Translations under genes and position numbers: made by a program
Assembly: GCA_009268125.1 (NCBI GenBank)
Contig: WBOU01000028.1
Span: forward strand, 1 to 36,567
Reading direction: 5' to 3'
Source: Chloroflexia bacterium SDU3-3
GTDB taxonomy: Bacteria; Chloroflexota; Chloroflexia; Chloroflexales; Roseiflexaceae
Length of the DNA: 36,567 nt
Notes under the pieces: model-generated
Seen by the model: only the letters and a program-made list of their open reading frames with translations
What the model was told of the DNA's origin: nothing
Databases searched by the model: none
Shown here: positions 1-7,212 of the stretch, one piece after another
Layout of the letters: every line of letters begins with the position of its first letter
Position numbering within the stretch: position 1 is the stretch's first letter

Positions 1-147
1 GCATGTCGGCTTCAACATGAAGCATGTCGGCTTCAACATGAAGCATGTCGGCTTCAACATGAAGCATGTCGGCTTCAACATGAAGCATGTCGGCTTCAAC
101 ATGAAGCATGTCGGCTTCAACATGAAGTATGTCAGCTCTGACATGAA
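1..147. repeat. 21-bp tandem repeat array, cut by the window edge
   Basis: Six identical 21-bp units run head to tail from position 1 to 126, followed by one decayed unit at 127-147. Each unit holds the dyad TGAAGC-N6-GCTTCA, so every copy can fold into its own 6-bp hairpin. One plus-strand frame reads as a heptapeptide repeat (MKHVGFN), but the period is a multiple of three, so an open frame is expected without coding. No ribosome binding site or family match supports a protein. The array continues off the left edge, so its full length is unknown. Confidence 0.9.
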
Positions 148-180
148 GCATGCCAATCGATACTATGGTGAGAGAGATGA

Positions 181-214
181 CAGCAGCCATCTTGTCTTTT
201 CAAGATGGCTGCTG
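181..214 (-). terminator. Hairpin downstream of the ABC exporter operon
   Basis: A perfect 14-bp stem (181-194 with 201-214) closes a 6-nt loop. It lies 30 bp beyond the stop codon of the minus-strand ABC gene. There is only a mixed pyrimidine tract after it on the minus strand, so it is a terminator-like hairpin rather than a textbook intrinsic terminator. Confidence 0.6.
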
Positions 215-244
215 CTGTGAGCTAGGTTTGAGCTTGTGCGGCAG

Positions 245-1990
245 CTAGGTGAGGTGGGCTAGCTCCTCGCAGGTGCCCGCGAGCTGGGCCAAGGTGCCGA
301 CGGCTGCCACGCGGCCATCGCGCAGCACCACCACCTGATCGGCGCGGGCCAGCGCGGCGCGGCGGTGCGATACCGCCAGGATGCTGCGGCCCGCCTCTGC
401 CATCAGGCGCTCCCACAGCGCCTGCTCGGTGGGGCCATCCAGCGCGCTGGAGAGATCGTCGAATACCAGCAGCTCGGGGCGGCGGATGAGCATGCGGGCG
501 GCGGCCACGCGCTGCACCTGCCCACCCGAGAGGCGCACGCCTCTCGGGCCGAGCTGAGTCTCCAGCCCCTGGGCGAAACCCGCCACATCGGCATCCACCG
601 CCGCCTGCCAGAGCGCCCGCTCTAGCGCATCCTCGCCCTGCTCAAGGCCCAGCAGCACGTTCTCGCGCAGCGTGGTGGAGAGCAGGCGCGGCACCTGGGG
701 CGTGTAGGCGGCCTGCGGCGGTACCAGCCGCTCCGCTGGAGCGCCGCGCCAGAGCACTTGGCCGCTGTCGTGGGGCAGCAGGCCCAGCGCCGCGCGCAGC
801 AGGGTGCTTTTGCCGCTGCCCACCCTGCCGGTGATGATGGTGACGCTGCCCGCCGCGAGGCTCAGGCTGACATCCCGCACGCCACGGCCGGATGAGGGGT
901 GGATGTAGGTGAGGCCGCGCAGCTCCAGCAGGGGCTGGCCCTGGCGCAGCGGCCCGATGGCGGGCGGCTCGGGCGCGGCGGGCGGGGCCAGCAGGGCCTG
1001 GGCTGGCTCGGGCCGCACCAGCTCGGCCAGACGGCGGATGGCCACCGCCTGCTGCTGGTAGTCGCCCAGGAAGGTGCCCAGCGTCAGCGGGAAGTTGGCC
1101 ACCGCGCCCAGATATGAGACGAAGAGCGCGAAGTCGCCCACGCTGAAGCTGCCCGCCGCCATGCGCTGCCCAGCCAGCAGCAGGAACAGGCCGGTGCCCA
1201 GCGTCACGGTCTGGCTATTTACGCCGTCGATCAGGGCCTGGGCCACGCGCTCGCGCACGGCGGCGCTGCGGCGGGCGTCGGCCAGGGCGCTGAAGCGGGC
1301 GGCCACCTGGGGGGCGGCGTCGGCCAGCTGGATGGCCTGGATGCCGCCCAGCGCCTCGCCTAGGAAGGCGGCGGCGGCCCCGCTGGTGCTGCGGCTGGCC
1401 TCGCGGTAGCGCAGCATCCGCCCCCAGGCCACACGGTACAGCCCCACCACCGCCAGCATGGGTAAAAAGGCGCACAGTGTGATCTTCCAGTCGATACTGA
1501 GCATGATGCCCAGCGCCACCAGGGTGGTCAGCGCCTCGCCGCCGATCTCGGGCAGCCAGGTGGGGAAGTCCGTCACCTCGCCCACATCGCTGTCGAAGCG
1601 GTCCACGGCGTCGCCGGGGGCCACGGGCTGCTCCTGCGCGCCGGGGCGGCGCAGGATGGCGGCCAGGATGCTGCCGCGCAGCCGCGCGCCAGTGGTGTAG
1701 CGGAAGGTGTTGCCCACCCAGGTCTCGGCCAGCAGCGCGCCCAGGCGGGCGGCCTCGGCGGCTAGGTAGAGCGAGATCAGCCCCCACACGCCCAGCGCAG
1801 CCGGGGCCTCGCCGCTGAGCGTGTCGAACACGGCCTGCGCGATCAGGCCGGGGATGATCGGCCCCAGCAGGAAGATCAGGCGGGTGATGACCTGGAGCGC
1901 GTAGGTGCCAGGCATCGTGGCGATCAGCCGCCGGTTGAAGCTGATCGTATCGATGGTCTCGGTCGTATCCACGGTTGTCCTCTCGCTCAT
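245..1990 (-). CDS. ABC exporter half-transporter, degenerate-site subunit
   Basis: This 581-residue protein joins a membrane domain (about residues 20-320) to a nucleotide-binding domain (about 355-581), the layout of type IV ABC exporters. The Walker A motif GRVGSGKST is at 388-396, LSGGQ at 487-491, Walker B LLVFDD ends at D511-D512 and the H-loop histidine is H542. The residue after the Walker B aspartate is Asp512 where a catalytic Glu is normal, so its own ATP site should be weak. Its start ATG overlaps the TGA of the upstream ABC gene by 4 bp, which implies translational coupling. The two subunits should form a heterodimer in the cell membrane. The substrate (drug, lipid or peptide) cannot be told from sequence. 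Confidence 0.93.
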   Translation of the reverse strand: MSERTTVDTTETIDTISFNRRLIATMPGTYALQVITRLIFLLGPIIPGLIAQAVFDTLSGEAPAALGVWGLISLYLAAEAARLGALLAETWVGNTFRYTTGARLRGSILAAILRRPGAQEQPVAPGDAVDRFDSDVGEVTDFPTWLPEIGGEALTTLVALGIMLSIDWKITLCAFLPMLAVVGLYRVAWGRMLRYREASRSTSGAAAAFLGEALGGIQAIQLADAAPQVAARFSALADARRSAAVRERVAQALIDGVNSQTVTLGTGLFLLLAGQRMAAGSFSVGDFALFVSYLGAVANFPLTLGTFLGDYQQQAVAIRRLAELVRPEPAQALLAPPAAPEPPAIGPLRQGQPLLELRGLTYIHPSSGRGVRDVSLSLAAGSVTIITGRVGSGKSTLLRAALGLLPHDSGQVLWRGAPAERLVPPQAAYTPQVPRLLSTTLRENVLLGLEQGEDALERALWQAAVDADVAGFAQGLETQLGPRGVRLSGGQVQRVAAARMLIRRPELLVFDDLSSALDGPTEQALWERLMAEAGRSILAVSHRRAALARADQVVVLRDGRVAAVGTLAQLAGTCEELAHLT

Positions 1991-3723
1991 ACTAGCTCCT
2001 CGGCCATGCCCAGGCGCAGCAATGCCGCAAAGCGGGATGCGGGGTCGGCGGCCAGCGCGGCGCGGCGGCCAAGCTCGGCCACGCGCCCGTTTTCCAGCAG
2101 CAGGATGTGGTCGGCGCGGCGCAGCGTCTCCAGCCGGTGGGCGATGATAACGCCCGCTCGGCCATCCAGCAGCCGCGCGAAGGCGCGGTCGAGCAGCGCC
2201 TCGGTGGCCGGATCGAGCCGCGAGGATGCCTCATCGAGGATGACCAGGCTGGGCTGGCGCAGCAGCAGGCGGGCGCACGCCACCAGCTGGGCCTGCCCAG
2301 CCGAGAGGCCCACGCCGCCCGGGCCGAGCTGGGTCTCCAGCCCTTGGGGCAGCGCTGCGAAGAGCTCGCGCAGGCCCAGGGCATCTAGGGCCTCCCAGAT
2401 CGCCGCGTCGGGGGTGGATGGGTCGAACATGGCGATGTTCTCACGCACGCTGGCGGCGAAGATCTGCACATCCTGCGTGACCATGCCCACGTGGCGGCGT
2501 AGGCTGGCCGCATCCAGCTCGCGCAGGTCGTGCCCGCCCAGCGAAATATGGCCCGCGCCGGGGTCGTAGAGGCGGCAGAGCAGGCGGGCCAGGGTGGTCT
2601 TGCCGCTGCCGGTGCGCCCGATCACGCCCAGCAGCTCGCCCGCGCCCAGGCGGAAGCTCACATCCCACAGCGCCGGGTCGCCATCGTCGTCGTAGCGGAA
2701 GCCCACGGCATCGCAGGCCAGCGCGGCGGGGCCAGGGGGCAGCGTGGCGCTGCCGGGCGGCGTGGCGGGCCGCAGGGCCAGCAGCTCGCCCACGCGGGCC
2801 AGGGCGGCCTGGGCTTGCTGGAAATCCTCGGCCTGGCCACGGATGTTCTCCAGCGGCCCGGCCAGCATGCCCACGTAGGATGTGATCAGGAAGGCCGCGC
2901 CGATGCTGACCGCGCCCTGGGCGTAGAGCCAGGCCGCCAGGGCCAGGCCCACGGCGTAGCCCAGCGCGAACATACCGTGGCTGCCGACGTAGATCAGCGT
3001 GCGGGCGATGAAGGCGCGCAGCAGCACGGCCAGCTGGCTGCGCAGCAGCGCGTCGAGCTGGAGCAGGATGTGGCGCTCGGCCCCGCTGGCGCGGATGTCC
3101 TCGGTGGCGCGCAGCCGCTCCTCAAGGAAGGCGGCCAGATCGGCCTCGGACTGCAGCGCGGCCTGCCAGCGGCCCGCGCCGAAGCGCTGGATGTGGCGCA
3201 GGGTGGCCAGCGCCAGCAGGGCGTAGAGGCTGACCGCCGCGCCCGCGCGCCAGTCCTCGCGCCAGAGCATGGCCAGCGTGCCCAGCAGCAGCAGGCCGTT
3301 GCCCAGCAGCGCCACCACGAACTCGGAGAAGAAGTTGGCCAGCGCGGTGGGGTCGCCGTCGACCCGCTCCATCAGCGCGCCGGGCGGGTTGTGGCGGTGG
3401 AAGCGCGGGTCGAGCGCGGCCACATGGCGCAGCAGGTCGGCGCGCAGGCGGTTGGTGGAGGCCCAGCCCACGTGCTCGCTGAGCGCGGTCGCGCCCACGC
3501 GCACGGCCTGGCCCAGCAGCCCCGCGCCCACGAATAGCAGCGCGGCCCAGGTCAGCGCCTCAGGCGGCCCGCCGCGCTCGGCGGTGTCGATAAAGGCCCG
3601 CATGATCTGCGGCCCCGCGAGGCTGATGCCGATGCCGCTCAGCAGCAGCGCGGCCATCAGGGCGGCGGGCCGCCACAGCGGGCGGATGTAGGTCGCCAGC
3701 ATATGGCGATGGGTGTGCAGCAT
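1987..3723 (-). CDS. ABC exporter half-transporter, consensus-site subunit
   Basis: This is the partner of the next ABC gene: 578 residues with a membrane domain (about 10-315) and an ATPase domain (about 335-578). Walker A GRTGSGKTT is at 369-377, the signature is LSAGQ (473-477) rather than LSGGQ, Walker B ends in D497-E498 with the catalytic Glu present, and the H-loop histidine is H529. The open frame extends upstream to 3798, but the ATG at 3723 is preferred because GAGAGAAAGAG lies just upstream, while the earlier codons fall inside a palindrome. In heterodimeric exporters of the TM287/288 and BmrCD type, the altered signature faces the Walker site lacking Glu; the same pairing is seen here. 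Confidence 0.92.
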   Translation of the reverse strand: MLHTHRHMLATYIRPLWRPAALMAALLLSGIGISLAGPQIMRAFIDTAERGGPPEALTWAALLFVGAGLLGQAVRVGATALSEHVGWASTNRLRADLLRHVAALDPRFHRHNPPGALMERVDGDPTALANFFSEFVVALLGNGLLLLGTLAMLWREDWRAGAAVSLYALLALATLRHIQRFGAGRWQAALQSEADLAAFLEERLRATEDIRASGAERHILLQLDALLRSQLAVLLRAFIARTLIYVGSHGMFALGYAVGLALAAWLYAQGAVSIGAAFLITSYVGMLAGPLENIRGQAEDFQQAQAALARVGELLALRPATPPGSATLPPGPAALACDAVGFRYDDDGDPALWDVSFRLGAGELLGVIGRTGSGKTTLARLLCRLYDPGAGHISLGGHDLRELDAASLRRHVGMVTQDVQIFAASVRENIAMFDPSTPDAAIWEALDALGLRELFAALPQGLETQLGPGGVGLSAGQAQLVACARLLLRQPSLVILDEASSRLDPATEALLDRAFARLLDGRAGVIIAHRLETLRRADHILLLENGRVAELGRRAALAADPASRFAALLRLGMAEELV

Positions 3724-3763
3724 ATAGCTCTTTCTCTCAGGTGTGCGGCTTTTCATAACGAAA

Positions 3764-3830
3764 TGCGGCCATGGGCGCACTGGTGCCCATGGCCGCAAAA
3801 AAGACCATGGGGCGAGTACGCCCTATGGCC
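3764..3830 (-). promoter_or_regulatory. Twin hairpins in the ABC operon leader, possible attenuator
   Basis: Read on the minus strand, the first hairpin (3830-3803) has a 12-bp stem with one G-T pair and one mismatch and is followed directly by six T (3802-3797), a proper intrinsic-terminator shape. The second hairpin (3797-3764) has a perfect 13-bp stem. The two share the GGCCAT-GGGC core, so an arm of one could pair with an arm of the other. Both sit between the likely promoter region and the start at 3723. Attenuation is inferred; an ordinary terminator plus a palindromic repeat is the alternative. Confidence 0.45.
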
Positions 3831-4136
3831 GCATCAGAAAATGGTCGCCGCCAGCCGCACGCGCCGCAGCCCGCGCCAAATAGCCCATTTTAGTGGGCCT
3901 TCAGCGCATTGGGAAGGGCAGCAGATGCCGCAGGGTCAGCGCACCTATTGTGCTGTGTGCTTAACGCTCAGGCGCACTCCAACCAGTGCAAGAAGACATG
4001 ATCTCGATTGTACGAGCTGTTGCTGACATGGCTGGTGTTACTCCTTGATTAGAGAAAGTGGGGGCAGCATAGCATAGCCTTGTGTGGCGGGCAAGCGACT
4101 TTTGGCCGATGCGCTCTCGATACCCAGAAGATCTTC
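3831..4136. other. Intergenic region upstream of the ABC operon
   Basis: No convincing coding frame is seen. The stretch must hold the promoter of the minus-strand ABC operon, but no clear -35/-10 pair stands out by eye. It lies downstream of the ArsR gene and next to a copy of the dispersed repeat. Confidence 0.4.
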
Positions 4137-4237
4137 AAGGCACCAAGACATTAAGGGGACAATCTCCACCGAAGGCTTCAACGGGTAGGATCTGTGTCTC
4201 TTTTCCCCCTTCGAGCCTTCGTGTCTTCGTGGTAAAA
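4137..4237. repeat. Dispersed intergenic repeat, copy A
   Basis: The segment holds a partial CACCAAGACA-type block (4137-4158) and, facing it, a block ending CCTTCGTGTCTTCGTGGT (4194-4237). The same two blocks recur near 8280, 13034 and 22035. The copy lies just downstream of the ArsR gene stop. Confidence 0.7.
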
Positions 4238-4260
4238 CGGTTCTCTTGCTGCCCAGGCAG

Positions 4261-4587
4261 CTAGGCGCTGGCCTGCGCGGCCAGAATGGCGTCGAGCAGG
4301 CCGGGGAAGCGCGCGTCTAGATCCTCGCGGCGCAGCGAGACAAAGCGCTGGGTGCCATCCACCCGCGAGCGGATCACGCCCGCCTCGCGCAGCACCCTCA
4401 GGTGGTGCGACAGCGTCGAGCGCACGATACCCATCTCGAAGGTGCCGCACATCTGCTCGTGTGTGCTGGCCAGGATCCGCACGATCTCGATGCGGTGGGG
4501 GTCGCTGAGCGCGGCGAATATTTCGGTCAGCTGGATGGCGTCGCGGTCGGGGTGGTAGATCTCGGGCACGGCTTCTTCCTTATCCAC
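4261..4587 (-). CDS. ArsR-family winged-helix repressor
   Basis: This 108-residue protein fits the usual ArsR/SmtB length. The helix-turn-helix core runs from about FAALSDPHRIEIVRIL (29-44) through STLSHHLRVLREAGVI, ending in a beta-wing around SRVDGTQRFVSLR. It starts with GTG, preceded by a weak ribosome binding site and a TATAAT box at 4602-4607. It is divergent from the MFS transporter and most likely represses that gene and itself through the operator between them. There is no ELCVCDL-type metal box; a lone Cys occurs near residue 47, so the inducer may be an organic compound rather than a metal. Confidence 0.9.
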   Translation of the reverse strand: MDKEEAVPEIYHPDRDAIQLTEIFAALSDPHRIEIVRILASTHEQMCGTFEMGIVRSTLSHHLRVLREAGVIRSRVDGTQRFVSLRREDLDARFPGLLDAILAAQASA

Positions 4588-4601
4588 AAGCGATCTTGCC
4601 T

Positions 4602-4607
4602 ATTATA
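4602..4607 (-). promoter_or_regulatory. -10 box of the ArsR gene
   Basis: A perfect TATAAT on the minus strand lies about 15 bp before the GTG start, which predicts a very short leader. The -35 region at about 4625-4630 (TGAATA) is weak and directly abuts the palindrome at 4632-4651. Confidence 0.6.
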
Positions 4608-4631
4608 GCCCAGAACTGAGGCTTTATTCAT

Positions 4632-4651
4632 ATTTCGATATACATCGAAAT
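4632..4651. promoter_or_regulatory. Perfect palindrome, probable ArsR operator
   Basis: ATTTCGAT-ATAC-ATCGAAAT is a perfect 8-4-8 dyad in the divergent promoter region, touching the -35 of the ArsR gene. Its half-site core TCGAAAT occurs twice more at 4714-4733. The geometry fits a dimeric winged-helix repressor. Confidence 0.65.
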
Positions 4652-4701
4652 AATGATATCACATAGGTCTTTTGGCCGAGTGTGGAAGCGCGGCATGCTC
4701 C

Positions 4702-4733
4702 TATACTGCCGTTATTCGAAATCTGTCGAAATA
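4702..4733 (+). promoter_or_regulatory. MFS gene promoter with second operator
   Basis: A TATACT box at 4702-4707 is followed by two direct TCGAAAT elements three bases apart (within 4714-4733), about where transcription would begin. A repressor bound there would block the MFS gene. Confidence 0.5.
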
Positions 4734-4747
4734 GTGAAGAGGATGGC

Positions 4748-5920
4748 ATGAACCCGCGCATTCTGCTGCTGACGCTTGGGACATTCGCTATCGGGACCGA
4801 GGGCTATGTGATCGCGGGCGTGCTGCCGACCATCACGGGCGACCTAGGGGTGTCGATCGCCGCTGGCGGTATGCTGGTGACGGTGTTCGCGCTGGTGTAC
4901 GCGCTCGGCTCGCCGGTGCTGGCAGCGCTGCTGGGCCACTGGCCGCACCGCCAGGTGCTGCTGGGCGGGCTGGCGGTGTTCACGCTGGGCAACCTGCTGG
5001 CGGCGCTCGCCCCGTCGTTTGGCATGCTGGTGTTCGCACGGCTTATCGCGGCGCTCGGCGCGGCGCTGTATACGCCCACTGCCTCGGCGGCGGCGGTGGC
5101 GCTGGCCCGCCCCGAGCGGCGTGGCCAGGCGCTCTCGCTGGTGAGCGGCGGCCTGACGGTGGCCATCGTGCTGGGGGTGCCGCTGGGCACCTGGGTGGGC
5201 CACGCCTTCGGCTGGCGCATGACCTTTGTGATGGTGGCGGTGATGAGCGGGCTGGCCCTGCTGGGCGCGGCGCTGCTGCTGCCCAGCTTCGCGGCCAGCG
5301 CGGCGCTGGGGCTGCGCCAGCGCATGGCACCGCTGGCCCGCCCGCCGTTCCTAGCCGCGCTCAGCCTCTCGGTGATCTGGATCACGGGCGCGTTCACGGT
5401 CTACCCCTACCTCTCGCCGCTGCTGGGCCAGATCACGCACATGGACTACGCGGGCGTGAGCTTGATGCTGCTGATCTTCGGTGTGGCCAGCATGCTGGGC
5501 ATCTTCTTGGGCGGCTACATAGCCGATCGCTGGGGTAGCGGGCTATCGATCCCGATCAGTCTGGGCGTGCTGATCCTGACCATGGCGCTGCTGCCGCTGG
5601 CAGCGGCCACGGGCGCGGGTGCGGCGCTGGCCATAGCGGTGTGGGGCGTCAGCGGCTGGTCGGTCTCGGTGCCGCAGCAGCACCGCCTGATCGCGCTCGC
5701 GCCGAGTGATGCGGCGGTGGCGCTGGCGCTGAACAGCTCGGCCATGTACCTGGGGCAGGCCCTGGGCGCAGTGGTGGGTGGCGCGCTGGTGGATGCGTCG
5801 CAGGTGTGGCTGCTCGGCCCGGCGGGCGCGGCTATCGAGGTGGCGGCGCTGGCCGCGGTGCTTCTGGCCATGCGGCGGCCTTATTCACAGGCAGGTTCAG
5901 CCGCCGAGCAGACGGCGTAG
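4748..5920 (+). CDS. MFS efflux permease, drug:H+ antiporter type
   Basis: A 390-residue polytopic protein with about 12 hydrophobic segments, the size and pattern of DHA1-family exporters (AraJ/Cmr-like). The first segment contains LGTFAIGTEGYVIAGVLP, typical of this group, and a motif-A-like loop (LLGHWPHRQVLLGG) follows helix 2. The start is placed at 4748 because AGAGGA sits just upstream; an in-frame ATG at 4682 has no such site and would run through the promoter. Divergent ArsR control suggests induction by a toxic compound. The substrate cannot be read from sequence. Confidence 0.92.
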   Translation: MNPRILLLTLGTFAIGTEGYVIAGVLPTITGDLGVSIAAGGMLVTVFALVYALGSPVLAALLGHWPHRQVLLGGLAVFTLGNLLAALAPSFGMLVFARLIAALGAALYTPTASAAAVALARPERRGQALSLVSGGLTVAIVLGVPLGTWVGHAFGWRMTFVMVAVMSGLALLGAALLLPSFAASAALGLRQRMAPLARPPFLAALSLSVIWITGAFTVYPYLSPLLGQITHMDYAGVSLMLLIFGVASMLGIFLGGYIADRWGSGLSIPISLGVLILTMALLPLAAATGAGAALAIAVWGVSGWSVSVPQQHRLIALAPSDAAVALALNSSAMYLGQALGAVVGGALVDASQVWLLGPAGAAIEVAALAAVLLAMRRPYSQAGSAAEQTA

Positions 5921-5955
5921 GCCGCGCTGCGCTATACTGATAGTGCCTTGCCCAA

Positions 5956-5996
5956 AGGCCCTGCGCTGTCGCCTGTTGCGCGGCGGCGCAGGGCCT
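5956..5996 (+). terminator. Hairpin downstream of the MFS gene
   Basis: An 11-bp perfect stem (AGGCCCTGCGC at 5956-5966 with its complement at 5986-5996) closes a 19-nt loop. No T tract follows, so it may act only partly or as a 3' stabiliser. Confidence 0.5.
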
Positions 5997-6126
5997 AGCG
6001 CATGTTGGCTGTCGATAGGCAGGTGGGCCTTGACCGCTTTATCGGACCTCCTCGTAGAGTTGTTGTTGCCTGGAGGGATTTGGGCACCGGACATCGTTGG
6101 TAGTCTTTGAATTGGGCATTATTTGG

Positions 6127-6636
6127 CTAACAATAAGGGCCAATACAATTGATAGCCGAAGCGAACACAAGTATGATACCTGCGAACATGCCAAAAAACG
6201 CAAGGCTTACACCCATTGGTGCCCACACAAACGAATAGCGTAGGTACCTACGTAGTTGCCAGATTTGCAAACTGCTTGCTATTGCCACTGCGAATAACCA
6301 TCTCGGGGTAGTAGGAAATGGTTGCAGGAACAATATTCCAAGGGCAAAAGTTATTATATGGATTGGCCAGAGCCATTGCTTTAGTGGAACGAATCGATAG
6401 AGGACTATTGATTGCATACCGATCACAATTACTGCAGTAAATGTGGTGAAGGCAATCATACCTACATCTGGCACAGTAGACCATAGATCTATCCTGCTGT
6501 ATATCTGGAGCCATGTAGGGATTGCGGTATTTACCAGCCCACTAAAGAAGCTAATGATAACCCACTGTAGCCAATCGCTTTGGTTTGGTGTGGTAATGGT
6601 TGCTCTATCAGATTGATGATTGCGCATTACATGCAA
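6127..6636 (-). CDS. Orphan integral membrane protein, AT-rich
   Basis: A 169-residue protein with about four hydrophobic segments (roughly residues 24-45, 56-80, 90-108 and 138-163) and a polar N-terminus. I recognise no family. The coding region is far poorer in GC than its neighbours and uses A/T-ending codons (ATA, ATT, TTT) that the rest of the window avoids, which suggests recent acquisition. It stands alone between the MFS gene and a broken GTPase gene. The frame is open over 510 bp of AT-rich DNA and gives a coherent membrane profile, so it is probably a real gene. Confidence 0.65.
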   Translation of the reverse strand: MHVMRNHQSDRATITTPNQSDWLQWVIISFFSGLVNTAIPTWLQIYSRIDLWSTVPDVGMIAFTTFTAVIVIGMQSIVLYRFVPLKQWLWPIHIITFALGILFLQPFPTTPRWLFAVAIASSLQIWQLRRYLRYSFVWAPMGVSLAFFGMFAGIILVFASAINCIGPYC

Positions 6637-6765
6637 GCCCTGTAGATGTTATTCCTGAGCAGCAGTATCGCTCGTTGGTTTTCATTAATCAATCACTCAA
6701 GTGCATAGTAAAGTCATCTGAGATATCCTGATCCGTAGATGGACATTCTATCTGCTGCAGAAGGT

Positions 6766-7165
6766 ATGAGCGAGCGGGTGAACGCCCAGGTTGCGCTGCT
6801 GGGAGCGCCTATCGTCGGCAAGACAACGCTGCTTTCGCCTGCTCCGGTGTGCGGATATGGTTATCTATGGGTACTCGGCGGCGCTGGGCGGTGAGGCCAT
6901 CCAGTCGGCGGCGCTGCGGCGCATCGTGCTGCTCGCGTCGGCGCTGCACAAGACGTGGGATTCTATCCCGTGGCTGCTGGTGCTGAACAAGAGCGATCTG
7001 GCGGATGTGCCGCCGCTCTCCCCCGATCTGCCGCCCATCCAGGGCAGGCCCGCCCTGCCCGCCGTGGTCCCGCGCGACCTCATCCCCCCGCATGTGCCTG
7101 CGGTTGCCTGCGTCGCCACCGAGGGCGTGGGCGTGGCCGATGTGTGCGCGCTGTTGCCGCGCTGA
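6766..7165 (+). pseudogene. Broken MglA-like small GTPase
   Basis: Frame one starts at ATG 6766 and encodes a P-loop, GAPIVGKTTLL (6802-6834), then stops at 6894. The rest of a Ras/MglA-like GTPase continues one frame over from about 6848: ADMVIYGYS, the guanine-specificity motif LVLNKSDL, and a C-terminal VACVATEGVGVADV segment like the G5 region of bacterial MglA-type proteins. Only a few codons lie between the P-loop and the beta-4 strand, where intact relatives have some 60 residues with switch I and the DxxG motif. The gene therefore suffered an internal deletion plus a frameshift and cannot make a working GTPase. Confidence 0.72.
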
Positions 7166-7171
7166 GCCACA

Positions 7172-7208
7172 GCGGGGAGCGCGGGGTGAATATCCCCGCG
7201 CTCCCCGC
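7172..7208. terminator. Strong hairpin between convergent genes
   Basis: A perfect 15-bp GC-rich stem (7172-7186 with 7194-7208) closes a 7-nt loop. It sits between the 3' end of the broken GTPase and the stop of the minus-strand epimerase gene, so it can serve both strands. No T tract is present. Confidence 0.6.
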
Positions 7209-7212
7209 GCCC

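Noticed and set aside
1-147. CRISPR array
   Set aside because: The repeats are contiguous without spacers.
17-220. 67-codon frame of MKHVGFN repeats
   Set aside because: The frame is a by-product of a 21-bp repeat and has no ribosome binding site or family match.
2530-3537. 335-codon plus-strand frame opposite the ABC gene
   Set aside because: It is a shadow frame of GC-rich coding DNA with Gln/Ala/Gly-rich content and no domain; the minus strand encodes a clear ABC protein.
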